Source: PGYR01 sp041595255
Lineage (GTDB): Bacteria; Bacteroidota; Ignavibacteria; Kapaibacteriales; UBA2268
Assembly: GCA_041595255.1 (NCBI GenBank)
Contig: JBFHKR010000078.1
Location: 1-11,828, forward strand
Direction: 5' to 3'
Length of the DNA stretch: 11,828 bases
The position numbers were made by a program, and so were the translations under genes. Position 1 is the first letter of the stretch. Every line of letters starts with the position of its first letter. Below the pieces are notes generated by a model. That model was not told the DNA's origin, did no database searches, and worked only from the letters and a program-made list of their open reading frames with translations. Shown piece after piece: positions 1-7,513 of the stretch.

Positions 1-2373
1 AGTAATGTTAAGTGCTTTATCACCATCATTTCTTATCTGAATAGCTTTGCTTACTGTACCAGCAGTAGCAATATTAAGAGAACCAAAGTCCCAATCACCA
101 ACAACGATTACAGGAGCGCCAAGATATGCATCTTGTAGTGTTTCATATCCAAAATAGCACTCAACGAAGTTTTTGTCTCCATATCCAACACCTAGCGAGT
201 CTTTATAAACTGGTCTTTTACCACCAGCTAATGCAACAACAGGGTCAAATTTAACATTAACTACGACCTCTTGTCCAGGAGCAATCGCCATAGGAGGTGT
301 CCATCCAGCTGGCTCGTATGAGTCAATACTGAAACCTTGATTTTTGTTTTGTAACTCAACTCTAGTTATATATAGAGGTGAGATAGTTGATAGATTTCTG
401 ATTGTATCTTTCAATATAACCGGTGCACCTGTCTCAGCTAGTGTACCATAGTGCAAATCGCCAGTTACTTGATATTCAGTTGGCTTATACTCAACTGTTA
501 TAGTAGTATCATTACCTGCTCTATCAGTGAAGTAGATAACAGCTTTCGCGTATTTTTTCTTATCGATTACTGTCAACCACCAAGAAAGAGTTCTTTGTTG
601 ACCTGGGATGAACTCACCAGTTTTTGATCTCCAATCAAATCTATAGTTTTCACTCAATTCTTTAATTAAATATAGATCAGCCATATTCGATCTGATATTC
701 TCATCATCTGGCATATCCGTAACAGTACCCATATCTCTTTCTATATCACCATCACAAGACTGGATATAACTAGGTATAGGAGCGTTAGTATCTGGAGAAG
801 TCAAATCTCTTAATGCCGCAGCAGTAGGGAATCCGTAAGAATCGTAATTCGCAAAACCATAAGAGTAAGCTACGAATTTCGTAGAATCAGATTTAATTCC
901 ATAAACACCTTCAGTACCAAGTTTTAAAGTTGTAGTTGCATATCTTTTTCCTTTATAAGGAATAGCAAACTCTTTGTATCCGCCACCAAATCTTTGAGAG
1001 ACAGGAGTCCAATCAGGTGTTCCACCTGAAGTTGAGAATTCTGCAAATAGTAAATCTTGAGGCATGAAATCTTGGTGCAATTCAAATACTAGATTTATAT
1101 AATTATCAGTAAATGGATCTTTACCTCCTGTAGCATTAGGAGATGCAAAATACATTTCAGTGTTAAATTGCTCGATAGGAGAGTGAATGAGCATAAATGG
1201 ATCACTATTTACACTTTGAGGTGCATCTTCTGCAGTACCAGGATTATAATACATTACTTGTATAGGTTTATCTGCATGAATTGTAGCAATTTTAGGGTCA
1301 ATTGGTTGACCAAAATCATCAAATTGATTCCAAACACGCATTTCCAAATAACCTATTCCCGAAGCAGCACCACCACCTTTTTTGATAGTACCTATATATG
1401 AACCATCTCTATAAACATCTGTTTTATCTTCAGATGCATATATCCTAATGATACCATTAAATTTCCTTCCGGTCATAGGGGTGATAAAGTACTGTTTACC
1501 CCATGTATAAGTAGGGAGTTCCATTTCAACTGTATAATCACACCAAGGATTTCCAACAGGGAAATTAGCACAGTGCACACCAGATACAATTGAGAAAGGT
1601 TTATTAGCTGTAAATTTAGATCCAGATAAATCTTGTCTTTGACCATTAATTGAAAGCAACCATACGTCACCTTTTTCCATTTGAGCAGAAGCTGATTCAC
1701 CAGTTCTAACTAATCTACCACCTTTTAGAGGAACAGCGTCATTACCTTCATCACCACCACCCATAGTAAATGATACTTGAGTTTGGTCGTAAGCAGCTAC
1801 AACAGCAGTAAATGGATTGAACCATCCATTTGCCCATAATGCAGGCTCTTTGTAAACCATGTTAATATATTCAGTACCGAAAGCAGAAACAGGAATTGCC
1901 AAGAATCCATCTGAAGTCCAGTGATATCTTACCATCACATATACAACTATCGGATCATTAGAAAATACGTGAACACCAGCACCTTTGTAAACTTGTGCAG
2001 GTTTTTGTTTATCGCTTCTTCCTGAATGAAGTACTGCAGAGGCCATAGTTGGAGTTAATTCGAATTCGATAACTCCATTAGGGATAGTAGTCTTAGGTTT
2101 GTAATAACCTTTACCAGGTACTTCTACTACTACCTCAGTTTCTACAGGACACGTCACCAATATTTTAACAAAGTTATCATATCCAGCACTCTCATCCTCA
2201 TAACAAGGAGGTATAGAGAACCAGAACTCTTTACCGACATTACTTTGCCCCATAATCATAGGGAGCTTTTGTTTTATTTCTTGCTCGTCCACACCAGCTT
2301 TCAAATCTTTTGGGAGGGACATAGTAAGAACTAATAATAGCATTAATGCTAATTTAGTATATACAGTTTTCAT
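1..2373 (-). CDS. Secreted IgGFc-binding-like surface protein with HYDIN/ASH-like repeats (3' end outside window)
   Basis: The reading frame is open from an ATG at 2373 to the left edge: 791 residues, no stop, so the C-terminus is missing. Residues 1-26 look like a signal peptide (hydrophobic 8-20). Residues 47 to about 515 match the IgGFc-binding-protein N-terminal domain: GKEFW at 48-51, a conserved Cys pair in SGVHCANFPVGNPWCDY (C268, C278), ELPTYTWGKQYF (285-296), and a closing YSYGFANYDSYG segment (503-514). About 530-630 is an Ig-like domain ending DRAGNDTTITVEY. Residues 635-710 and from about 752 onward resemble HYDIN/ASH-type Ig repeats (LHYGTL, then WDFGSLNIATAGTV and IRNDGDKALNIT). 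The start is supported by a Shine-Dalgarno 6 bases upstream. The same N-terminal module recurs in the gene at 8185-10548. Export to the cell surface is likely; a T9SS C-terminal signal may lie beyond the edge, which is inference. The ligand is unknown. Domain naming rests on motif recognition only. Confidence 0.85.
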   Translation of the reverse strand, partial: MKTVYTKLALMLLLVLTMSLPKDLKAGVDEQEIKQKLPMIMGQSNVGKEFWFSIPPCYEDESAGYDNFVKILVTCPVETEVVVEVPGKGYYKPKTTIPNGVIEFELTPTMASAVLHSGRSDKQKPAQVYKGAGVHVFSNDPIVVYVMVRYHWTSDGFLAIPVSAFGTEYINMVYKEPALWANGWFNPFTAVVAAYDQTQVSFTMGGGDEGNDAVPLKGGRLVRTGESASAQMEKGDVWLLSINGQRQDLSGSKFTANKPFSIVSGVHCANFPVGNPWCDYTVEMELPTYTWGKQYFITPMTGRKFNGIIRIYASEDKTDVYRDGSYIGTIKKGGGAASGIGYLEMRVWNQFDDFGQPIDPKIATIHADKPIQVMYYNPGTAEDAPQSVNSDPFMLIHSPIEQFNTEMYFASPNATGGKDPFTDNYINLVFELHQDFMPQDLLFAEFSTSGGTPDWTPVSQRFGGGYKEFAIPYKGKRYATTTLKLGTEGVYGIKSDSTKFVAYSYGFANYDSYGFPTAAALRDLTSPDTNAPIPSYIQSCDGDIERDMGTVTDMPDDENIRSNMADLYLIKELSENYRFDWRSKTGEFIPGQQRTLSWWLTVIDKKKYAKAVIYFTDRAGNDTTITVEYKPTEYQVTGDLHYGTLAETGAPVILKDTIRNLSTISPLYITRVELQNKNQGFSIDSYEPAGWTPPMAIAPGQEVVVNVKFDPVVALAGGKRPVYKDSLGVGYGDKNFVECYFGYETLQDAYLGAPVIVVGDWDFGSLNIATAGTVSKAIQIRNDGDKALNIT

Positions 2374-2379
2374 AGTTTT

Positions 2380-2384
2380 ACCTC
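2380..2384 (-). promoter_or_regulatory. Strong Shine-Dalgarno (GAGGT) of the IgGFc-type gene
   Basis: The minus strand reads GAGGT, then AAAACT, then ATG, a good anti-16S match at ideal spacing. No other start in this window has a comparable site. Upstream of the other starts there are A/T-rich leaders, with at most GGT or GGTG. It fixes the start at 2373 and suggests efficient translation of this protein. Confidence 0.6.
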
Positions 2385-2485
2385 GAAAATATTTTAATTA
2401 ATTATAAATAAATGTAATTTCTTATTTTAAGCAGCTAAAGTTACAAAATATCAACATATTTTAAAAAGAAATTCTATATAAAGGC

Positions 2486-2519
2486 TGTTATATTAATAAC
2501 AAATAAGATTGCTATTTGT
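2486..2519. repeat. Two overlapping, mutually exclusive inverted repeats just after ppx
   Basis: On the plus strand, TGTTAT (2486-2491) pairs with ATAACA (2496-2501) across a 4-base loop. ACAAATA (2499-2505) pairs with TATTTGT (2513-2519) across a 7-base loop. The arms share 2499-2501, so only one stem can form at a time. On the minus strand the pair begins 6 bases after the ppx stop, so it could be a weak transcript end or processing site, or an operator for the gene downstream. The stems are AT-rich and no clean T-run follows, so a rho-independent terminator is not well supported. Confidence 0.3.
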
Positions 2520-2525
2520 CACACT

Positions 2526-4064
2526 TTACTCGAAAATAATTTCAAGATTCAATGCTTCTTCTAACATTGCTTTTCTCCTATCTGCTCCCCATATCTCTAT
2601 ATCAGGGGTTTCAGTGCCATTCTCTATTAACTGGATGGTCAATTTATTTTCTTCTATCGTGAGCTCTACGTCTTTTACATTCTGAATTTGACGTCGATCT
2701 AATCCTTCTGCTATCCTTAGAATTCCTGCTAGTAACCACACAATTTCTTGTTTTTTGGGTGTTAGCATATTGTAACTATTGTGGGAGCGATTTGGATGGC
2801 TTTTTCTGTGGTATCTTGCTATATTGGCTATTAACTCAGCTTCATCATTAGTGAAACCAGTCATTATACTGTTCTTAATTAAGTAAAAGCTGTGTTTATG
2901 GTGTTTATCATGAGATATATGGAAGCCAACATCATGTAGATAAGATGCTGATTCTAGCAATTCTCTCTCATAGTATCCCTTACCGTGGATTGGTAGCAAT
3001 TGGTCAAACATTTTATTGCATAGTTTTCTAATATGCTCTGCGTGCTTCATATCGGCGCCGTATTTAATAGCTAACCCCGTAACAGTTTTATATCTCAGCT
3101 TAGTAAGTTGGTGATATTGTTGCAAGTTCTGTGTTTTTTCTACAGTGTCGAATAATACGCCTTCGCGTAAAGCATAATTAGAAATCACAAAATTCTTGAT
3201 CCCTAGTTCTTCTATAGCTACTTCAACTATAAGTGCACCAGCTGTTATTATGTCTGTTCTAGTTAAATCCATCCCATTTAATTGGGCTATTTTATCGGGG
3301 GTTGCAGCCTTTTTTATATCTCGAATTACTTTTAAAACATGCTTTGCTTTTACTGTTAACCCATTTGGTACTGTCGGTAACTCAGGATGTTTTCTCAAAT
3401 ATGCCATTGATATCAAAGTAGTCAGTGTTCCTGAGGTTCCTACCGTCGTTGTAAATCCGACACTTTCTATTTTATCTAATGTCTGAGCCCATTCACCTTT
3501 TATGAATTTTTTACATTTGGCAATACTAGTTTCATTAGATGGGACTCCATCAAAGTATTTTTTAGTTAATCTGATAGCGCCTAATTTATTGCTCTGTAGG
3601 TGAAGTAGCTCTCCATTCTCTGTGACAATTGTCTCAGTGCTTCCTCCTCCTATATCTATAATCAATGCTTTTTCTGATAGAATCGGCAGCGCATGTATCA
3701 CTCCTAATGAAATAAGTCGCGCTTCCTCTATACCTGATACTACTTCAAGTTCAACACCTGTTTCTCTTTTGATCAAATCTATAAATTCATCTTTATTTTT
3801 TGCTTCACGAACTGCCGAGGTAGCAACTGCTCTTATTGTTGAATTCTCATTTATGGCTAATTTGGAGAATGCTCTAAGTGTAGTAACTGCTCTTTTGATA
3901 GCATCTCTTTGTAGATATCGCATATCACCACTACTAGAGCCGAGTCTTACTATCTCTTTATCTCTTGATATTATATTTAATAGTCCATTCTCATCTACTG
4001 ATGCTGTGACCATGTGAAATGAATTGGTACCTACGTCTATCGCAGAAATTATTTGTGAATTCAT
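2526..4064 (-). CDS. ppx: Exopolyphosphatase / guanosine pentaphosphate phosphohydrolase (Ppx/GppA family)
   Basis: The protein has 512 residues, almost the length of E. coli Ppx (513). It has the ASKHA-fold phosphatase N-terminus: AIDVGTNSFH at 8-17 (phosphate-1 loop), ATSAVREA at 81-88, the catalytic-type Glu in SGIEEARL (about residue 113), DIGGGSTET at 137-145 (phosphate-2 loop), and VGTSGTLTTL at 208-217. From about 320 to the end is an HD-like helical domain, with HD at 377-378 and a His-rich HDKHHKH at 385-391. Members hydrolyse polyphosphate from the chain end, and some convert pppGpp to ppGpp; sequence alone does not separate the two. It is cytosolic. The ATG at 4064 lies 2 bases after the stop of the upstream membrane-protein gene, so the two are probably co-transcribed and translationally coupled. 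All key motifs are intact. Confidence 0.93.
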   Translation of the reverse strand: MNSQIISAIDVGTNSFHMVTASVDENGLLNIISRDKEIVRLGSSSGDMRYLQRDAIKRAVTTLRAFSKLAINENSTIRAVATSAVREAKNKDEFIDLIKRETGVELEVVSGIEEARLISLGVIHALPILSEKALIIDIGGGSTETIVTENGELLHLQSNKLGAIRLTKKYFDGVPSNETSIAKCKKFIKGEWAQTLDKIESVGFTTTVGTSGTLTTLISMAYLRKHPELPTVPNGLTVKAKHVLKVIRDIKKAATPDKIAQLNGMDLTRTDIITAGALIVEVAIEELGIKNFVISNYALREGVLFDTVEKTQNLQQYHQLTKLRYKTVTGLAIKYGADMKHAEHIRKLCNKMFDQLLPIHGKGYYERELLESASYLHDVGFHISHDKHHKHSFYLIKNSIMTGFTNDEAELIANIARYHRKSHPNRSHNSYNMLTPKKQEIVWLLAGILRIAEGLDRRQIQNVKDVELTIEENKLTIQLIENGTETPDIEIWGADRRKAMLEEALNLEIIFE

Positions 4065-4066
4065 AT

Positions 4067-4300
4067 TTACTTTTCTTTTTGTTTGTTGCCTGCCATTCCT
4101 TTGAATACTTTTGTTTCTCCTTTCTCGTAGAGTACATCAGTATTGATTGGCGCTTTTTTGTTTTTAATATTGTTCTCTTTGCTTGGTTGGTTATTTGCCT
4201 TTTTAAATCCAGTTAATGCCAATATTAACTTCGTAGCTCCCTTGAAAAAGAAGACTATGATACCAAGTATTAAAATTAGAAAAATTAATAATTTTCCCAT
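4067..4300 (-). CDS. Small single-helix membrane protein, 77 residues, function unknown
   Basis: Residues 3-18 (KLLIFLILILGIIVFF) form one clear transmembrane segment, followed by a second weakly hydrophobic stretch (22-31). A Lys/Asn-rich soluble tail runs from about 34 to 77 and includes NTDVLYEKGETKVFKG. There is no cleavable-signal motif, so it is probably anchored by its N-terminus. It lies 88 bases after cdsA and 2 bases before ppx on the same strand. That tight spacing is the main argument that it is real, since the opposite strand also has open hydrophobic frames here. The layout resembles small uncharacterised Bacteroidota proteins such as the DUF4834 type, but I cannot confirm membership. 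No Shine-Dalgarno is visible. A role in tethering or modulating a partner is possible but unsupported. Confidence 0.65.
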   Translation of the reverse strand: MGKLLIFLILILGIIVFFFKGATKLILALTGFKKANNQPSKENNIKNKKAPINTDVLYEKGETKVFKGMAGNKQKEK

Positions 4301-4345
4301 CGTTTCTATCTGTTTATTGATTACTAATATAAAATAAAGTACAAA

Positions 4346-4362
4346 ATAAGTTCTTTACTTAT
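4346..4362 (-). terminator. Weak hairpin after cdsA, possible terminator
   Basis: The minus strand has ATAAGT, a 5-base loop (AAAGA), then ACTTAT, immediately followed by TTTGTAC and further T-rich DNA. It lies 27 bases after the cdsA stop and 45 bases before the next start. The 6-bp stem has a single G-C pair, so termination would be weak or partial. Confidence 0.3.
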
Positions 4363-4388
4363 GACTACTAATTACTGGTATTATTCTA

Positions 4389-5225
4389 TTATACTATCAG
4401 AACTAGGATAAATAGCACTATCGGGGATATGTAGATTACTCCATCGAACCTATCTAAAAATCCTCCGTGACCAGGAAAAAAATTAGAACTATCTTTTACT
4501 TCTGCATCTCGTTTGAAATGAGACTCAATCAAATCACCAAACTGACAAAATGTTGTGATTATACTTCCTACAACTAAACTATTTGCAAATCCGAAACTCG
4601 GGTTGAGCCAAATAGTCAGACCTACGAATCCAGCAGTGCCGAATACGAAACCGGCTATAGCACCTTCCCATGATTTTTTTGGACTATGTCTTGGGAATAA
4701 TTTGTGTTTACCAATAACTCTACCTATAAAATAAGCGGCACTATCGCAAAGCCAAATAGCTATAAATAATGTCAAAATGAAATATCCCCAATCAATTTCT
4801 GATGAAGACAAGTGATTAAATTCTCTTATTGCTATCATACATAACAAAGGAAAAGTAATATACATAACGCCCCCAATACTAATGGAAATGTCTGAGATAG
4901 CAGAAATCCCATTTTTATAGAGTGCTAAAGTTATAAGAAAAGTTCCAATCAAAGTAGGAGCTAAAAAAGTATATACTAGTTTATATTCTATTTCATTGGT
5001 AAGAGTAAGGTAGAATACGATACCTATAATAATACTAGATATAATAGAAGCCCATTTCATTGGGTGAAATCCTTTGTTTTCGGCCATTGAGTAAAACTCA
5101 TGTAATCCGAATCCAATAATAATTAATATACCAGAGGCAAAGAAAATCCCGCCTTGTAGAAATAAAAATATAGCTAAAGGTATCCCAATTGCAGCAGTAA
5201 GTATTCTTTTTCCCAACTCTTTCAT
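4389..5225 (-). CDS. cdsA: Phosphatidate cytidylyltransferase (CDP-diglyceride synthase)
   Basis: The enzyme makes CDP-diacylglycerol from phosphatidic acid and CTP in the inner membrane, the branch point for phospholipid synthesis. The 278 residues, a usual family length, are mostly transmembrane helices. The diagnostic C-terminal CDS signature is complete at 235-261: SHFKR (235-239), KD (244-245), PGHGGFLDRFD (251-261). Also present are WLCDSAAYFIGR (158-169), which holds a conserved Asp, and SPKKSWEG (181-188). The ATG at 5225 gives a natural start (MKELGKRILTA) with a GGT-containing leader. It is divergent from the HAD phosphatase gene across 36 bases and heads a minus-strand run with the small membrane protein and ppx. 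No anomaly is seen. Confidence 0.95.
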   Translation of the reverse strand: MKELGKRILTAAIGIPLAIFLFLQGGIFFASGILIIIGFGLHEFYSMAENKGFHPMKWASIISSIIIGIVFYLTLTNEIEYKLVYTFLAPTLIGTFLITLALYKNGISAISDISISIGGVMYITFPLLCMIAIREFNHLSSSEIDWGYFILTLFIAIWLCDSAAYFIGRVIGKHKLFPRHSPKKSWEGAIAGFVFGTAGFVGLTIWLNPSFGFANSLVVGSIITTFCQFGDLIESHFKRDAEVKDSSNFFPGHGGFLDRFDGVIYISPIVLFILVLIV

Positions 5226-5261
5226 ATTTTACCAGAAATTAAAATGAAAATATAAGAAAAA
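5226..5261. promoter_or_regulatory. Short divergent intergenic region between cdsA and the HAD gene
   Basis: Only 36 A/T-rich bases separate two outward-facing start codons. Any promoter for either gene must therefore lie partly inside the coding sequence of the other. I see no clean TAnnTTTG element on either strand. An ATG at 5244 on the plus strand runs into a stop after three codons and is not a start. Confidence 0.3.
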
Positions 5262-5981
5262 ATGTCAATAAAATTTGATGATATAAAAGTATTCTGTGAT
5301 TTTGATGGGACTGTAACACTCCAAGATGTTGGAAATGAGTTATTTAAAGGTGTTGAAGATTTTGAAGTATTGAATAAACTTTTCATAGTAGAAAAATTAA
5401 CTATTTATGAATATTGGCATAAGCTTTGTAGTAAACTACCCGTAGGCACTAGTATAGAAATGATTAAAGAACAATCTAGAAAATTTGAGATTGATCCTTA
5501 TTTCAAGAGTTTTGTCGAATTTTGTCAACAAAACAAAATAAAACTTTATATAGTCAGTGATGGTTATGATATTTATATCAATGAGATTTTGAGTATAAAT
5601 AATATAAAACTACCTATATGTAGTAACAAGTTATTAGACAAAGGTACTCATTTAGAACCTGAGTTTACTTACGCTTCGGAGTCATGTAATTGTTACTCAG
5701 CAAATTGTAAAAGAAATTTTGTTCTCAATAAGAGTGATGAGAATACTTTGAAAATATATATCGGCGATGGTTATTCTGATTTTTGTGGGGCAGCACATTG
5801 TGATATTATTTTTGCTAAGAAATACTTGGCCAATTTTTGTAACGAAAATAGTCTGCCACATTATAATTTTAAATCCTTTTTTGATGTAAAAAGGATATTG
5901 GAAAAAAAACTAAATGACAATCAGTTTAAAAAGAGAAATCGTGCGACCGTTGATTCGAATAATGCGTTTAAATATGAGTAG
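5262..5981 (+). CDS. HAD-superfamily IB phosphatase, MtnX-like
   Basis: The protein has 239 residues and all four HAD motifs: DFDGT (13-17; D13 nucleophile, D15 acid/base), S99 in IVSDGYD, a Lys at 150 (NCKRNF), and GDGYSD (168-173). The helical cap between motifs I and II is typical of the IB subclass, which includes phosphoserine phosphatase and the methionine-salvage phosphatase MtnX. The true substrate cannot be read from sequence, and no methionine-salvage gene is nearby. It is unusually rich in cysteine (12, 56, 88, 120, 142, 144, 149, 175, 180, 193). These include C-N-C-Y-S-A-N-C just before the motif III Lys, a place where related HADs often carry a Cys cluster. No Shine-Dalgarno; the leader is A-rich. 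The last residues (after about 215) are polar, look like a non-domain tail, and overlap the next gene. Confidence 0.85.
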   Translation: MSIKFDDIKVFCDFDGTVTLQDVGNELFKGVEDFEVLNKLFIVEKLTIYEYWHKLCSKLPVGTSIEMIKEQSRKFEIDPYFKSFVEFCQQNKIKLYIVSDGYDIYINEILSINNIKLPICSNKLLDKGTHLEPEFTYASESCNCYSANCKRNFVLNKSDENTLKIYIGDGYSDFCGAAHCDIIFAKKYLANFCNENSLPHYNFKSFFDVKRILEKKLNDNQFKKRNRATVDSNNAFKYE

Positions 5982-7503
5982 AATATTATTATTTATTACT
6001 ATCGCTTTATTGGGAATATTAACTTCTAGCCAACTTACATTGGCGAAAGATTATATAGTTAGTATAGATGAAGTTAATGTAAATGGAGAAATTGCCGATA
6101 CTTATTATGGCGATGCAATTGTTATTTCAAATACAGATTCTATTCTATTTAAGTATTCGGTTAATCCGAAACTAGAGAGTGAACCAATACTTTATAGAGT
6201 AATGCTTATTATGGGAAGAGACACATCTGTAAACATAATAAGTGGTAAGGAAGTAAGATTCGCAAATTTGCCACAGTCGGACTACAAATTCATAATTAGT
6301 GCATTTGATAGTACTGGCGAATGGAACGCTAAAGAAGACAAATTCGAGTTTAAAGTTGATAATAATCTGAATTCGATATTGATTAAATCTAAAAATTTGG
6401 AAGCTCAAATTGAAGATTTGAAAAAGAAATTAAAGGAGTTAGAAGCTAGTAATGGGGTAGTTTCGATTATTTCAGATATAGCTCTTATAGTACTCATAAT
6501 AGTTATTTTAACATTTGTGGTGATTTACTTCAAAAATAGACCTAAGAAAATGAAGAAACCATCACTTGCTACTACACAAAAAGAGGTAAAAGTGGCTAAC
6601 TCAAATCAAAATGATCTGGCATTAGAAAATGCTAACTTAAAGGCAGAGCTAAATGCATTGAGAATGCAAATTGATAAAATGCAAGAACAAAGCAGAGATC
6701 TAGTACTCCAAAACAAAGGGTTACAAGAGACTATCAATATGACTAATAAGTCAAAATCTGAGTTAGAAGAGTTGCAGAAACAGAAAGAGGAACTTTTCGC
6801 CGTGATAGTGCATGATATAAAAAACCCAGCTTCAGTTATCAAAGGGTTGGTAGATCTACTAACTAACTATGATAGCACAGCTTCCGATTTTGAAGATATA
6901 ATGAAAGATATAGCTGCTAGTTCTAGCCGAATTCTTATGCTTTCCTCAGAAATAAGTAAAATCATGGCTTTAGAAGGTACTGGGCTTAAATTACATTATG
7001 AAGAAGTGAGTATTAATGATATTGCTCAAGATGTATTTACTCGTAACTCGTATAATGCAAAAAATAAGAACCTAACTTATGAATGTATGTTTGATAATAA
7101 CCTCCCAGAGGTCAATTTAGACATATTGCGTATAGATGAAGTTATGGATAACTTAATTTCGAATGCTATCAAGTACACAGACAGAAGTGGCTCTATATTA
7201 GTCGAAACGACGTTTGACAAAGACAAAAATCACATTGTATTCAGCGTAAGTGATACTGGTCAAGGTCTTTCGGAAGAGGATATAAAGAGCACTTTCCAAA
7301 AAGGTGCTACTCTAAGTAGTAAACCAACTGCTGGCGAATCTGCTACTGGCCTTGGTTTATGGATTGTTAAAAAGATGGTAGAAGCACACGACGGTTACGT
7401 TTGGGTGAAAAGTAAGAAAGGTGAAGGTTCTACTTTTGCTTTTTCAATACCAGTTAAAAGAAAAATCAAAAAAGAAGACAAAAAAGAATTAGTTAATGCT
7501 TAA
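5962..7503 (+). CDS. Membrane sensor histidine kinase with Y_Y_Y-like extracytoplasmic domain
   Basis: Numbering is for the 513-residue form from ATG 5962. Residues 1-28 form a signal peptide (hydrophobic core 7-20, cleavage near LTLA). About 34-132 is a beta-rich domain like the Y_Y_Y domain that ends two-component propeller sensors, with LPQSDYKFIISAFDSTGEWN near 103-122. A coiled coil (135-162), one transmembrane helix (167-190) and a second long coiled coil (216-276) follow. The HisKA domain has H284 in IVHDIKNP. HATPase_c has the N box (DNLISNAIKYTD, N397 and N401), G1 (DTGQG, D431) and G2 (GLGLW, 463-467). All catalytic motifs are intact. There is no receiver, HAMP or PAS domain, and no response-regulator gene is in view, so it is an orphan kinase here. 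Starts at 5914 and 5974 are also open. I prefer 5962 or 5974 because 5914 would overlap the HAD gene by 68 bases. The 3' end converges on ccmB with a 10-base gap. Confidence 0.88.
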   Translation: MRLNMSRILLFITIALLGILTSSQLTLAKDYIVSIDEVNVNGEIADTYYGDAIVISNTDSILFKYSVNPKLESEPILYRVMLIMGRDTSVNIISGKEVRFANLPQSDYKFIISAFDSTGEWNAKEDKFEFKVDNNLNSILIKSKNLEAQIEDLKKKLKELEASNGVVSIISDIALIVLIIVILTFVVIYFKNRPKKMKKPSLATTQKEVKVANSNQNDLALENANLKAELNALRMQIDKMQEQSRDLVLQNKGLQETINMTNKSKSELEELQKQKEELFAVIVHDIKNPASVIKGLVDLLTNYDSTASDFEDIMKDIAASSSRILMLSSEISKIMALEGTGLKLHYEEVSINDIAQDVFTRNSYNAKNKNLTYECMFDNNLPEVNLDILRIDEVMDNLISNAIKYTDRSGSILVETTFDKDKNHIVFSVSDTGQGLSEEDIKSTFQKGATLSSKPTAGESATGLGLWIVKKMVEAHDGYVWVKSKKGEGSTFAFSIPVKRKIKKEDKKELVNA

Positions 7504-7513
7504 TCACATCTGA

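Larger units (their letters stand above)
2374..2525 (-). promoter_or_regulatory. 152-base leader and probable promoter region between ppx and the IgGFc-type gene
   Basis: This is the longest non-coding stretch in the window and it is very AT-rich. I found no clean TAnnTTTG element on the minus strand; the nearest is ATATTTTG, mismatched at the TA. A TTGTTA, 16 bases, TATATA arrangement is present (2480-2475 for the downstream hexamer), but it is weak evidence in such AT-rich DNA. The spacing from ppx and the strong Shine-Dalgarno at its end suggest the surface-protein gene is transcribed on its own from here. The upstream part holds the two overlapping inverted repeats listed separately. Confidence 0.35.

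Noticed and set aside
1168..1700. Short open frames on both strands (1168-1401 plus; 1473-1700 minus)
   Set aside because: Both fall inside the continuous 791-codon frame of the IgGFc-type gene, which has recognisable domains throughout.
3196..3486. A 96-codon open frame on the plus strand
   Set aside because: It is antisense to conserved ppx sequence and has no recognisable domain.
3622..4017. A 131-codon open frame on the plus strand
   Set aside because: It lies wholly antisense to the intact ppx N-terminal domain and has a Ser/Ile-rich, motif-free composition, as expected of a shadow frame.
4019..4337. Two hydrophobic open frames on the plus strand across the small membrane-protein gene
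   Set aside because: Lys codons on the minus strand read as Phe on the plus strand, which explains their hydrophobicity. The minus-strand frame fits the operon spacing to ppx.
5244..5258. ATG at 5244 as an earlier start for the HAD gene
   Set aside because: The frame reads three codons and hits a TAA.
5244..5275. TTGACA on the minus strand upstream of cdsA as a sigma-70 -35 box
   Set aside because: It is the complement of the HAD start region (ATG TCA A), no good -10 follows at the right spacing, and Bacteroidota promoters use a different consensus.
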